This document shows positions 56,101 to 63,753 of a DNA stretch of 64,000 bases, piece after piece; within the stretch, counting starts at the first letter, position 1, and every line of letters starts with the position of its first letter. Made by a program: the position numbers and the translations under genes. Origin of the DNA: Bog-950 sp044228435 (GTDB taxonomy: Bacteria; Bacteroidota; Bacteroidia; Chitinophagales; LD1); contig JBGAUW010000001.1 in the NCBI GenBank assembly GCA_044228435.1, positions 310,001 to 374,000 on the forward strand, in the 5' to 3' direction. Below the pieces are notes generated by a model. The model was not told where the DNA came from. It saw nothing but the letters and a program-made list of their open reading frames with translations, and searched no databases.

Positions 56101-57400
56101 AACGGTATACGGCAACACCGGTGCGCAGCCACAGGAAATATTTGAATTCCGCATGTGGGATGCCAGCACTGCTACCGAATACAAAGCTTTAGAATCCCAG
56201 GCCTTTGTAGAAAACGCACAAATAGGCCAGCCCTTAGCGCCTATGATATTGCACCCGGCAGGGCAAGTGCAACGCATACCGTTAGCTACCGGCTGGAACT
56301 GGGTAAGCACTTACCTGCAGCCTAACAACCCTGCGGTTAATGATGTAATGAAATACACCGCCACTGGTGCCGGTAACATTATTAAAACCAACGATAGCTA
56401 CGCGCAGTATACTACCAACAACAATACATGGCAGGGCACGCTTTCGCAAATTGGATGGCAGAAGAGTTACCAGATAATGGTAAGCACCCCTACCGAACTG
56501 CAGGTGGTGGGCACACCGCTTAGCGATACGGTTACCATACCGGTAGTAAGCGGCTGGAACTGGATAGGCTATCCGTATGATGAAATTGATACTATAGCCA
56601 GCTACATGCAATCGTTCCACCCGGCCGACAATACAGTATTGCAAAGTAGCACGCAATTTAGCACAGTGGCCGGCGGCGTTTGGAACGGCAGCCTGCAGAA
56701 CATGCAGCCGGGCCGTGGCTATAAATTAAAATCGCCAGCCAATGGTAGCATTACAGTTACACCACGCTCGGCACCAGACTGGAACCCTGATGTATTTGGC
56801 AACGAGTTTAACATGAATGTAACGGCGGTAGTAAAAGCAAACGGTAGCGAACTGATGGGCAATTTTATTGTAGGTGCTTTTATTAACGGCACTTGTGTAG
56901 CGGTAAGCACGCCGCAATTGGCAGGCAATGCTCCACGTGTATTTTTAACCCTTCATGGCCAGACTATAGACAACGGACAAAGCCTGCAGTTTTTAATTTA
57001 CGATTACAACACCGATAGTATTTATACACCTACCTATCTGCCGGTTTCTTTTGCTACCGATGGGCAGCAGGGTACCATCGAAAGCGCATTTGAGCTAAAC
57101 CTGGAAGCTCCACTTGCAGTTGAAAATCTTAGCAGCCAGGGTAACTTTATATTACACCAGAACGTTCCAAATCCTTTTAATGGCAATACCATAATACAAA
57201 TTGATATGCCACGAGAAGAAAAAGTTACCTTACAGGTATTCGATTACACAGGTAAGCTATTAGCACAGCCTGTAAACGGGAAACTTAGTACTGGTTCGCA
57301 CACCGTTCAATTTAACCCACAGGGCCTTGCCGCCGGCATTTACTTCTACCGCTTGCAAGCCGGAGAATTTACGGCAACTAAACGTATGGTGATACAGTAA
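50177..57400 (+). CDS. Giant T9SS multidomain surface protein with LamG-like domains
   Basis: 2407 residues. A signal peptide of about 27 residues is followed by two concanavalin-like (LamG) domains (about 30-230 and 285-440; EVWVKPG, MAWVNPSG and IDEVAIFN motifs). Fibronectin-III-like domains follow (about 490-680), then two carboxypeptidase-regulatory-like beta domains (about 690-870; RFSGYVRSPLQAPVSGVVV). After a long central region comes a Big-5-like Ig domain (SPADGVLNMNEEVSVSFSEN, about 1712), repeated GWNWV/GWNWI modules (about 2035-2170) and a type A sorting tail (QNVPNPFNGNTIIQI). Glycan binding outside the cell is suggested by the LamG parts. Confidence 0.92.
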   Translation: MKKPLTHYCNRFAVIFLTALFYLHTQAQCDHSNYSVRFNGTSSHILVPSGSVLNLTAITAEVWVKPGAFNPTGNSYIFSRGGGICEPDGQYSLRITPTGFVEFCYSESPTYTAIYRTSRAIALNTWTHLGLEYNYATHAVRISTDGWPDFSAAWVNPPTTSTYSFATTADMVVGAHAAAGSACPVSPPAGYEGFFNGQIDELRIYNSIFPIEGSLYRPFHTQSDNLPESQNMALYYRFDENNLIAYNYAPSQLQGATVVNGTWVLGDAAPIDVLDPTCEGKCLKGTASANSINTLTGADKLTVMAWVNPSGYTSGKATIVSKGSYINPAGESFSLYLNNGVLTATIGNGALAQITLGTANRWYHVALTWASNGRLKLFINGVEQANVNGLGGTLSNNAYNLTVGTSNALSEIGFNGYIDEVAIFNAELSTGTLLTWKDQVITNAHPNYNNLIHYYRFDDLGPYQSDFGCSKTTLNYVDYTQAVVAFNPCGTPTSLGPVVNLNSANNDMEKVTLTWNNPDGFTGGLNGNPVFGGSVYYDVYRDGAQIGSNILSVAGTNTYNDNNATCKHNYKVHPFWRRLSNNAITAQGTDTSINARTADINFRASDAVYPDKVVLTWNNVSSQATGGFILKRDGVAFATITSPNATSFNDFDGIPGQQYIYEIIPQAAGANFKVCPDTGSIKPNGRFSGYVRSPLQAPVSGVVVTATATVLGNVYTYSDTTDATGFYEIRNVYYDLEATFRLTPTKGTHGFDPAFAERTLDALGYNAPQANFIDTSVFTISGKVTFPNQANNTGCPNAGVKILVNNTDVGVLTDVNGNYTYTAQNEGTFTFTPVYAGHTFNPASASLQVTGSTGNVNFQNTTTDSLWIDLKGYCNTQICNTATFEIKGDGPNNCYLRTVTIPGNTISGVGYRLPAQKYNIELKAINAGNANEETAIINLFQSIGNLQNTVDLRTKDSAVVTTITPNPMIITFDTVTLGNGQQIITSDTIIRNDTITERLPRAHETKYIYGGRLSVELQGINPACGNNIVMQQGEAVPLRINIWRNYIFGGGSQCGANQSDVTVYDEISDSSFVYLGTDTSFVKYIIMPGLPNITGNGAHPYQKFVSVYAHTADAINSNTPVSIWAVVQGTKSLTPTFVTKTPELPFLVLHDPPGDGSSASLTDGSSVGYGYEMALDTSGAGMAFVKISMGSEIPVPLTGIVFRAGVDLKMHVGGSVVTGKRETLNTTFTTEQNYSTSSSPAFVGEDADLIAGGSLNMLYGLSYVVAYDSANCAAKLDTAFTWGANDFATTYSYTIGHIKNTLIPQLDFLIGYYHNLGSDSALIYQQYKNVWQQVVDQNHQRIVNSDFRENRSFSAGSAYSYTTTNETTQQNTIEFEVAVETGLATALGIGTPGNSVQLGSEIKLRMTTTSNTVNTLSNTKQVSYTLADANAGDYFSVDIKNDKTYGVPAFKLVAGASSCPHEAGTQKRDLPGISVINPNQQNVPLNSQATFSVQLSNLSESQETRTYQVKIDPNSNLEGAVVRMAGQTITQAPATFTIPPRSSVMATMSVEAGPVAVDYNNLKLLIYPACDPSIKAEALFNVGFQSNCSGVTLFTPGNNWLVNDASDTLRITYGGFNVNDTSLLQVGLQIRRTGQGWSTIPTSVVSRAQLLQNNLPYYALDINMSSMADGPYEIRAFADCALAGTRAYSVPLSGTIDRTSVVLLGTPSPADGVLNMNEEVSVSFSENIDCSHFFNLQNSTQYAVTLVRADNGDPVPFTYVCSGDKILLTIDPSALNALQNILLTASVSGFYDVNGNVLQYPIVWSFTVNNSPVYWQPSGVSASVATGGTSTLQGVLKNLSNASQSFTLSSVPSWLSPVGVPASIAQGASLSINFNISGTGLNPGVYNDTVYANFTALSVQQPLYVQLTVYANSPTWTVATKPAQMNLIVNFSLNSGNTPLSADVNDRIAVFYGNECRGVANIQYAPAGNSYAAYITVYGNTGAQPQEIFEFRMWDASTATEYKALESQAFVENAQIGQPLAPMILHPAGQVQRIPLATGWNWVSTYLQPNNPAVNDVMKYTATGAGNIIKTNDSYAQYTTNNNTWQGTLSQIGWQKSYQIMVSTPTELQVVGTPLSDTVTIPVVSGWNWIGYPYDEIDTIASYMQSFHPADNTVLQSSTQFSTVAGGVWNGSLQNMQPGRGYKLKSPANGSITVTPRSAPDWNPDVFGNEFNMNVTAVVKANGSELMGNFIVGAFINGTCVAVSTPQLAGNAPRVFLTLHGQTIDNGQSLQFLIYDYNTDSIYTPTYLPVSFATDGQQGTIESAFELNLEAPLAVENLSSQGNFILHQNVPNPFNGNTIIQIDMPREEKVTLQVFDYTGKLLAQPVNGKLSTGSHTVQFNPQGLAAGIYFYRLQAGEFTATKRMVIQ

Positions 57401-57422
57401 TGCATTCTAGCTTTTTCAAAAG

Positions 57423-57456
57423 CGGCCCTGCAGTATAAAGCTGCCGGGCCGTTTTT
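57423..57456 (+). terminator. Terminator after the 2407-residue gene
   Basis: CGGCCC (57423-57428) with GGGCCG (57446-57451), extended by GCAG/CTGC pairing, then TTTTTATTTT. Confidence 0.85.
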
Positions 57457-57476
57457 ATTTTAAGTAAAAGGGCGAC

Positions 57477-57809
57477 TCACTTTATCACACCTATCTCTTT
57501 CAAATCTTTATAAATCTTCTTTAAAATAAATCCAGGTAGAAACAGAACGGCAATTTCTATTAGTGGATATGCCATCATTTTCCAGCCAAAGTTTGCTGCA
57601 CACATGCCACCGGCCGATGCACCACCCATAATATCTAAAACCACCTTGTGCGTAGGTACACCACCTTTTATTTTCTCTGCCTCCCAACGCTCGAGCGTTT
57701 CGAAAAGATAATCGAGTACCCCGGCCGTATATGCACCGGCAGAAACAGCACCGGCCATTGCAAGGCCTAAATGATAAGTGTTGGATATAGCTGTGGATGT
57801 ATCATTCAT
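57477..57809 (-). CDS. Truncated patatin-like protein
   Basis: 110 residues from the ATG at 57809. The first 70 or so residues match the start of patatin-like phospholipases: LGLAMAGAVSAGAYTAGVLD (oxyanion region) and VLDIMGGASAGGM, where GASAG is the Ser nucleophile elbow. Then the sequence switches to an unrelated short tail with a hydrophobic stretch (AYPLIEIAVLFLPGFILKKI). The rest of the fold, including the catalytic Asp (DGG) region, is missing, so hydrolase activity is not expected. It is either a remnant cut by rearrangement or a short membrane-tethered derivative. Confidence 0.6.
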   Translation of the reverse strand: MNDTSTAISNTYHLGLAMAGAVSAGAYTAGVLDYLFETLERWEAEKIKGGVPTHKVVLDIMGGASAGGMCAANFGWKMMAYPLIEIAVLFLPGFILKKIYKDLKEIGVIK

Positions 57810-57890
57810 ACAATACAAGATGCGAAAAATATAATTACAGGGCAACTGTATTAAACAAATGCTAAATATAAAACCGGTGTTTGTCTAAAT

Positions 57891-57920
57891 AAAAAAGCCG
57901 CTGCACCCTCATACAGCGGC
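57891..57920 (-). terminator. Terminator of the alcohol dehydrogenase gene
   Basis: GCCGCTG and CAGCGGC arms (57897-57903 and 57914-57920) with a ten-base loop, followed on the minus strand by TTTTTT. It lies just downstream of the leftward dehydrogenase. Confidence 0.85.
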
Positions 57921-57942
57921 CTAATCAAACAAAACTAACTGC

Positions 57943-59112
57943 TTACTTCCAGGGGTCCATTACCACTTTTACACAATCTTCTTCTTTATTTTTAAATATT
58001 TTATAAGCATGCGCTACTTCGGTAAGAGAAAGGCGATGCGTAATAATATCATCCAACTTTACCTTACCTTCCATTACATACTTAAGCAGTGTATCTATAT
58101 GCTTATGAGCCGGCGCCTGCCCCCCTTTTAAAATAATGCCTTTATCGAAAAACTGACCTACCGGAAAATTATCATAAGTAGCAGGGTACACACCCAATAC
58201 CGATACAGTACCATTGCGTCGAACGGCACTCATGCAAGCTTCTAAAACTTTAACCGAACCTTTCTCGAGATTAACAACGGTTTTAAGTCTGTCTAACAAA
58301 TTACGGTCTGGTTCAAAACCTACAGCATCTACACAGAGGTCAGCACCCCTACCTTCACTCATAGCGCGAATTTGCTCTACTACATCTTTTGCATCTTTTT
58401 CCCACAATATAGTTTCGCAATTAGCAGTTTGCCTTGCTTTTTCTAACCGGTAAGGTAGCGTGTCTACAATTATAACGCGCGAAGCGCCGCGCAACCACGC
58501 ACTTTTAGCCGCCATTATACCTACAGGCCCCGAGCCGAAAATGGCTACAATCTCCCCTCCTTTCAATTCTCCCCAATCAATACCGGTATACCCGGTTGCG
58601 AAAATATCGGTAAGAAAAAGCACTTGTTCGTCTGTCATACTATCAGGTACAATTCGGGGGCCATAATCTGCATAAGGAACCCTCACATACTGAGCCTGTC
58701 CTCCATCGTAACCACCATATAAATCTGTGTAACCAAATAAGGCGCCGCCTTTTTCAGTAACTATACCTCCTTCGGGGCCGTAATTTTCGGGATTGCTGTT
58801 TTCACAATTACCCGGCGAATCGTGGTTGCAGAAAAAGCAGTGACCACAAGCAATGGGAAATGGCACAACTACCCTATCTCCACGTTTCAAGTTTTTTACG
58901 CCTTTGCCTACTTCCTCAACAATACCCATAAACTCATGGCCCAAAACCATAGGTCGTGGTTGCGGAAACCCGCCTGAATAAATATGAAGATCGCTGCCGC
59001 AAATAGCTGTAGCTGTAACTTTAAGAATAATATCCCGTTGCTCTTTAATAATAGGGTCATCTACATTATCGCAAGTTACCTTGCCTGGTCCGTGTATTAC
59101 TGCTGCTTTCAT
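57943..59112 (-). CDS. Zinc-dependent alcohol dehydrogenase (MDR family)
   Basis: 389 residues. Catalytic zinc ligands are in ICGSDLHIYSG and GHEFMGIVEEVG (about residues 38-75). Structural zinc cysteines are in CGHCFFCNHDSPGNCEN (about 96-112). The NAD-binding motif is FGSGPVGIMAAKSAW (about 191-205). The length and the insert around YGPEGGIVTEKGGA match the formaldehyde-dehydrogenase-like MDR group. It oxidises an alcohol or aldehyde with NAD(P) in the cytoplasm. An SDR gene lies 67 bp upstream in the same direction. Confidence 0.93.
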   Translation of the reverse strand: MKAAVIHGPGKVTCDNVDDPIIKEQRDIILKVTATAICGSDLHIYSGGFPQPRPMVLGHEFMGIVEEVGKGVKNLKRGDRVVVPFPIACGHCFFCNHDSPGNCENSNPENYGPEGGIVTEKGGALFGYTDLYGGYDGGQAQYVRVPYADYGPRIVPDSMTDEQVLFLTDIFATGYTGIDWGELKGGEIVAIFGSGPVGIMAAKSAWLRGASRVIIVDTLPYRLEKARQTANCETILWEKDAKDVVEQIRAMSEGRGADLCVDAVGFEPDRNLLDRLKTVVNLEKGSVKVLEACMSAVRRNGTVSVLGVYPATYDNFPVGQFFDKGIILKGGQAPAHKHIDTLLKYVMEGKVKLDDIITHRLSLTEVAHAYKIFKNKEEDCVKVVMDPWK

Positions 59113-59179
59113 TATTGTTGGTTTATTGAAAAATTTGAGAATTGAGAAAATGGGGAAACATTGGGTAAAAGAAAATTCG

Positions 59180-59974
59180 CTATTTTTTATCTACCGGTTC
59201 TTGTTGCTTTTTTACCTGCTCTGCACCCATACTATCGGGTGTAATGCCTGACATTGCAACCTGCAGTTTGTTCATAGCGCCGGATACCACCATATCTTTA
59301 CCAGCCATCAGGGCTTCATATCCATCTTTAGCAACATCTGCAGGGTCTGCCATCTTTTCAGGGTCTTGCACAGCTTTTGACCTTTGCATTTCTGCCTTAT
59401 TAAAAAAATCGGTATCGGTTACGCCAGGCAATAAGGCCGTAACCACTATATTTTTATTTACCTCTTTTAACTCGCTTCTGATGGCCTCTGTAAAAGATTG
59501 AACAAAGGCCTTAGTGGCATGATAAACCGCCTGGTAAGGACCGGGAAATTTAGAGGCAATGGACGATGTATTGAGTATTTTACCCTCCCCGCTTTCAATC
59601 ATATCTTTTAAGAAAAGCTTGGTAAGCACTACCAACGAACTAATATTCAGGTTTATAATATCCAGTTCACGTTTAATGTCGGTGTCCTTAAAAAGACCAT
59701 ATTGGCCCTGACCAGCATTGTTAACTAAAATATCTATCTTATAACCTTTCGTTTTTACTTCCTCATATAATTCGAAAGCACTTTCTGGCTCAAATAAATC
59801 TTTGCTTATTACCAATACCTTAACATTAAAAGCTTTTAATTCCAGCGCTACTGTGTTTAAGTGCTGTGTATTGCGCGATACTACAATAAGATTGTGACCA
59901 TTTTTAGCAAATAGCTTTGCAAGGTGGTATCCAATTCCGCTACTGGCGCCCGTGATAAGAGTATATTTTTCCAT
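59180..59974 (-). CDS. Short-chain dehydrogenase/reductase (SDR)
   Basis: 264 residues. Cofactor motif TGASSGIGYHLAKLFA (residues 7-22), structural NNAGQGQYG, and catalytic residues Ser in LNTSSIASKFPGP and YHATKAFV (YxxxK). It has the classical SDR length and a Lys/Gln-rich C-terminus. The substrate is not predictable. It may be co-expressed with the zinc dehydrogenase downstream. Confidence 0.93.
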   Translation of the reverse strand: MEKYTLITGASSGIGYHLAKLFAKNGHNLIVVSRNTQHLNTVALELKAFNVKVLVISKDLFEPESAFELYEEVKTKGYKIDILVNNAGQGQYGLFKDTDIKRELDIINLNISSLVVLTKLFLKDMIESGEGKILNTSSIASKFPGPYQAVYHATKAFVQSFTEAIRSELKEVNKNIVVTALLPGVTDTDFFNKAEMQRSKAVQDPEKMADPADVAKDGYEALMAGKDMVVSGAMNKLQVAMSGITPDSMGAEQVKKQQEPVDKK

Positions 59975-60178
59975 TACTTAAGTTTTGCTTGTAGTTAAAA
60001 AGCAATACCCTCTAAGCATTTGAATTATTCGGGCAAGTAAACCCCGCAGGGGAACTAAATTGCACTAACGAGTTTTACCGGTTACTTTTTTTGGGTAATA
60101 AACTGCCAAACTGTAATGGCATAAAATTTAAATAAATGGGAGGAACATTTTTTCTAATCATTATAAAATTTAAACATC

Positions 60179-60778
60179 ATGGCTTACACAAACGAGAACC
60201 AAGACCAACAGGAACAACAACAACCGGAAGAACAACAAAGCGCACAAAAAGGTGGCCGCCACAAAAAGAAAAGAGGCAACCAGCGTGAACAGGAACAAGA
60301 AGAAACAACAGAGACCGACGAGCAACAAGACTACACCGGTGAAGAAGAAGATACCGAAGTAGAAGGTGGCCAGGAGTATGAAGGCGCCGAAGACGAAGAA
60401 CTGGAAGAGGAAGAAGGTGAAGGAGAAGATTATGAAGAAGAGGATGAGGAAGAAGAAGGAGAACCACATCAAAAGAAAGGCCACAAACGCCCTACACAAG
60501 TAGAAGCCATTGCTAAAAAAGTGGTAAAGTATGTAGATGAGCAAACACAAAATCTGGATGCTAAAACCCTGGCTAAATATGCAGCCGTTGGTGCGCTATT
60601 ATTTGCCGGTATGCGTAAGAGCGGCTTTTTAGGAAGTATAGCTCTTTCGGTAGCTGCAGGTATTATTACCAAGCATATAGCTGAAAACGCTTCGGATTTG
60701 TTAGATGACGCCAGCCCTACTCAAGCAGGTGGCCAGGAAGATGAAGAAGAAGTTGGTGCAGAAGCAGCCACAGCTTAA
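60179..60778 (+). CDS. Highly acidic low-complexity protein with hydrophobic C-terminal segment
   Basis: 199 residues. Residues about 5-100 are almost entirely Glu, Gln, Asp, Lys and Gly (for example EEEDTEVEGGQEYEGAEDEE), so disordered and strongly acidic. Residues about 105-175 are ordinary: a basic helix (KGHKRPTQVEAIAKKVVKYV), then two hydrophobic stretches (YAAVGALLFAGM and GSIALSVAAGIITKHI) that look membrane-associated. The last 20 residues are acidic again. No family is recognised; similar acidic proteins are common in this phylum. It is followed by a very strong terminator. Confidence 0.75.
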   Translation: MAYTNENQDQQEQQQPEEQQSAQKGGRHKKKRGNQREQEQEETTETDEQQDYTGEEEDTEVEGGQEYEGAEDEELEEEEGEGEDYEEEDEEEEGEPHQKKGHKRPTQVEAIAKKVVKYVDEQTQNLDAKTLAKYAAVGALLFAGMRKSGFLGSIALSVAAGIITKHIAENASDLLDDASPTQAGGQEDEEEVGAEAATA

Positions 60779-60795
60779 TCTGTAACTTAAAAAAT

Positions 60796-60835
60796 AAAAA
60801 GGGGATGTAGCGAAAAGCTACATCCCCTTTTTATT
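60796..60835 (+). terminator. Terminator after the acidic protein gene
   Basis: GGGGATGTAGC and GCTACATCCCC pair over eleven bases with a GAAAA loop, flanked by A and T runs. Confidence 0.92.
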
Positions 60836-60871
60836 TTATCCTGTCATGCCACTTTTCAAATAGATTGAAAT

Positions 60872-60907
60872 AAAAAAAAGGAGAACGGCCCAAAGGGCCA
60901 CCCTCCC
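60872..60907 (-). terminator. Terminator of the small acidic protein gene (leftward)
   Basis: On the minus strand GGAG..GGCCC and GGGCC..CTCC pair, followed by eight T residues. It lies directly downstream of the gene at 60943-61113. Confidence 0.75.
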
Positions 60908-60942
60908 ATTTTTAATGTAAGCGTTTAAAACGTAATTACAAA

Positions 60943-61113
60943 TTAGCCGGCATTAGTATCATCAATAATATCTTCGCCGGGTGTTGATTCATCATCATCA
61001 TCCTGCTGTAGGTTTTCATTTGGTTTCTTATTTTGAACCGAAGGGTCATTTATAGCCGTCGGTTCCGTTTCACCACGTTTATCGCGGGGCGGTTTCGAAT
61101 TATCGTTTTTCAT
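60943..61113 (-). CDS. Small acidic disordered protein (56 aa)
   Basis: A 56-residue frame from the ATG at 61113 to the TAA at 60943. It is rich in Asp, Asn, Glu, Lys and Pro, with the stretch LQQDDDDESTPGEDIIDDTN near its end. It has no hydrophobic segment and no known family. Its own leftward terminator just downstream and coding-like composition support a real gene. Confidence 0.6.
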   Translation of the reverse strand: MKNDNSKPPRDKRGETEPTAINDPSVQNKKPNENLQQDDDDESTPGEDIIDDTNAG

Positions 61114-61159
61114 AAAACAAGGTTTAACTGATTAACCAATCAATTGCTGTTAGCAATGC

Positions 61160-61378
61160 TTATTGCAATGAGCAATCCAATGAGGTATGTATGCCAAGCG
61201 TAGTATTATCAAAATTACGCCCTTTACATTCCGAGCGTGCTTCGCTCAGCGTTTGATCATCTTGAGCGAAGTTTTCGGTATCGCCGTCCTGGTTAGTACA
61301 TTTACAAACCCAATCTTTGCGGCAAGAACCTAATAATAACAAACATAGCAGAGATGCGCTATAAACGATTTTTTTCAT
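61160..61378 (-). CDS. Small cysteine-containing lipoprotein
   Basis: 72 residues. The lipoprotein leader MKKIVYSASLLCLLLLGSC (Cys19) is followed by a short mature part with four further cysteines (VCKC, SECKG, LDCSL). It resembles in style the Cys-rich lipoprotein at 15250-15579 but is shorter. Function unknown; it should be lipid-anchored on the periplasmic side or outer membrane. It stands alone between the acidic protein gene and the catalase. Confidence 0.7.
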   Translation of the reverse strand: MKKIVYSASLLCLLLLGSCRKDWVCKCTNQDGDTENFAQDDQTLSEARSECKGRNFDNTTLGIHTSLDCSLQ

Positions 61379-61503
61379 AGTTAATTTATTTTTCTATTGG
61401 TTATATAAATTTCATTCCAGATAACGAACGCGTAAATCGATTCAAATTTGTAGAACAGTAACCACAAAAAGTTTGGATATCGGGCAATTAAATGCCATGC
61501 ATT

Positions 61504-63660
61504 TTACGCCGGCACTTTCCCCGAATTTTCGCGCTCCCAAAAACGATGTTGAGCAATAGCTTTTATAAACTCTTTAGGATTGCGGTTTAATACTACGCCC
61601 ATTGCGTTTACTTCACCCTCTTTAATTTTACTACCGGCAGCAGTGCTTTTAATTAACTCTGCACCTGCCCCATCTCCTGCTATTGCCTTGCAGTGTTTGT
61701 AAGCTTCATTTATAAAATTGATGGCATCAGGCTCTTGTTGCAAGGCCACAGCACTTTTCTCCCCGTTTGGTATGTATACCGCATCAAATAAAACAGATGC
61801 TGCAGTTAAAAAACTTTGGTCAGCTTTTACCTGTTTGCCTTTTCCGGCACTTATAGCACCCAGACGCGGAGCAATTAATTGAGTAACCGCACCGGCAGCT
61901 TCCAAAGCCTTTTTCATCGCGGTTAAAGAGGCTTCATCTACACCATCGGCAATTAGTATTGCTATTTGCCTTGTTGCTATCGTATTCTTAATGGTATTTG
62001 CCATACTTAAAGCAGCGGAGGTTGCAATGGACGCGCTAACATTAGCAGACTGGAACTTTTTAGGGTCTCCATCGGCAGGTATGCTTTGGTTAAGTAATGT
62101 ATCCGGTTTAGGTACCGCCACACCAAAGGCTTCAGCCACGCTTGCAGCCAGTTGTTTATCAACCAGGCTAAGCATACCTAACATACGAAGCCTGATGGTT
62201 TCGGTTTGAAGTTTACCCAATTCAAAACGCAGCGCATTAACAATGTGATTTTTTTCTACTTCGCTCTGGCTATTATAAAACATAGTAGCCTGGCTGTAAT
62301 GGTCGAAAAAGCTACGACTACGGGCGCGCACCTTTTTAGCATCAATCCGTTCGTTATACGAAACGAATCCCCCCTCTACTGCTTTTGCCTGGAAAGGGCA
62401 CCCACCACCGGTAGTGTTAGGATTATAGCTGCTTTTACCTTTATTAATAGTTTGGCGCATGTGGCCGTCGCGTTGGTTATTGTGTACTTCGCTTATTGGG
62501 CGGTTAATTGGAATTTCGTGAAAGTTGGCACTACCCAAACGACTTAATTGTGTATCGGTATATGAAAATAAACGCCCTTGTAAAAGCGGGTCGTTTGTGA
62601 AATCGATACCCGATACGATATGGCCAGGGTGGAAAGCCACCTGCTCAGTTTCGGCAAAAAAGTTATCGGGGTTACGATTCAATGTCAGGGTGCCAATAAT
62701 TTGCACCGGCACCAGTTCTTCGGGTATAAGCTTGGTTGGGTCTAATAAATCGAACTCAAATTTATGCTCATCCTTCTCTTCCACTATTTGCACACCAAAA
62801 TTCCATTGCGGAAAATTTCCTGATTCAATTGCCTCCCATAAATCGCGGCGGTGAAAATCGGGGTCTTTACCCGAAATTTTTTGTGCTTCATCCCAGGCTA
62901 CCGAATGCACTCCCAATACAGGTTTCCAGTGAAATTTTACAAACACAGCCTTATTGGCATCGTTTACAAACCGAAATGTATGCACACCAAACCCTTCCAT
63001 CATACGCAGGCTGCGTGGTATAGCACGATCGCTCATAGCCCACATAATCATGTGCATGCTCTCGGGCATTTGTGATATAAAATCCCAAAAAGTATCGTGT
63101 GCCGAAGCCGCCTGGGGCATTTCATTATCCGGTTCGGGCTTTACGGCATGTACCAGGTCAGGAAACTTCATAGCATCCTGTATAAAGAATACCGGCATGT
63201 TGTTACCAACTAAATCGTAATTGCCTTCTTCGGTATAAAACTTAACCGAAAAGCCCCGCACATCGCGAGCTAAATCGGTAGAGCCACGCGAACCGGCTAC
63301 GGTGCTAAACCTTACAAACACGGGTGTTTTAGATCCAACATTTTGTAAAAATTTGGCCTTTGTGTATTGAGTCATGGATTTACTTAACTCAAAGTAGCCG
63401 TGTGCCGCCGAACCCCGTGCATGTACAATTCGTTCCGGTATACGTTCGTGATCGAAGTGCGTAATCTTTTCGCGCAGTTGAAAATCTTCCAGTAAGGTAG
63501 AACCTCTTTCTCCGGATTTTAGCGAGTTTTGGTCGTCGTTAATTTTAAGCCCGTGGTTGGTAGTCATAAACTGACCGGTGCTATCCTCGGTATTTTTAGC
63601 AAGATCATTGATTTTAGCGTTAGTATCTAACGCACTTTTACCGGGTTTCTTTTTGGCCAT
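61504..63660 (-). CDS. katE: Large-subunit monofunctional catalase (KatE/HPII type)
   Basis: 718 residues. The heme catalase core spans about 30-550: distal His80 in RIVHARGSAAHGYFE, VRFSTVAGSRGS, and the proximal Tyr in LFSYTDTQLSRLG. The extra C-terminal domain (about 565-710; IAILIADGVDEASLTAMKKA) has the flavodoxin/PfpI-like fold typical of large-subunit catalases. It breaks down H2O2 in the cytoplasm and is usually a stationary-phase or general stress protein. It is a single gene 93 bp from the YihY gene. Confidence 0.96.
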   Translation of the reverse strand: MAKKKPGKSALDTNAKINDLAKNTEDSTGQFMTTNHGLKINDDQNSLKSGERGSTLLEDFQLREKITHFDHERIPERIVHARGSAAHGYFELSKSMTQYTKAKFLQNVGSKTPVFVRFSTVAGSRGSTDLARDVRGFSVKFYTEEGNYDLVGNNMPVFFIQDAMKFPDLVHAVKPEPDNEMPQAASAHDTFWDFISQMPESMHMIMWAMSDRAIPRSLRMMEGFGVHTFRFVNDANKAVFVKFHWKPVLGVHSVAWDEAQKISGKDPDFHRRDLWEAIESGNFPQWNFGVQIVEEKDEHKFEFDLLDPTKLIPEELVPVQIIGTLTLNRNPDNFFAETEQVAFHPGHIVSGIDFTNDPLLQGRLFSYTDTQLSRLGSANFHEIPINRPISEVHNNQRDGHMRQTINKGKSSYNPNTTGGGCPFQAKAVEGGFVSYNERIDAKKVRARSRSFFDHYSQATMFYNSQSEVEKNHIVNALRFELGKLQTETIRLRMLGMLSLVDKQLAASVAEAFGVAVPKPDTLLNQSIPADGDPKKFQSANVSASIATSAALSMANTIKNTIATRQIAILIADGVDEASLTAMKKALEAAGAVTQLIAPRLGAISAGKGKQVKADQSFLTAASVLFDAVYIPNGEKSAVALQQEPDAINFINEAYKHCKAIAGDGAGAELIKSTAAGSKIKEGEVNAMGVVLNRNPKEFIKAIAQHRFWERENSGKVPA

Positions 63661-63753
63661 AGTTTTATTATTAGGATTAAACAGAACCCTTATACAGCAA
63701 ATTATATTCCTCCGGGTTGAGTAGTTTTATGCGTTGCAACATCTTTATCCGAC

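Noticed and set aside
60170..60550. Leftward Phe/Leu-rich frames opposite the acidic protein gene
   Set aside because: They result from the complement of Glu codons (GAA to TTC); the acidic rightward frame has a good start, stop and terminator.
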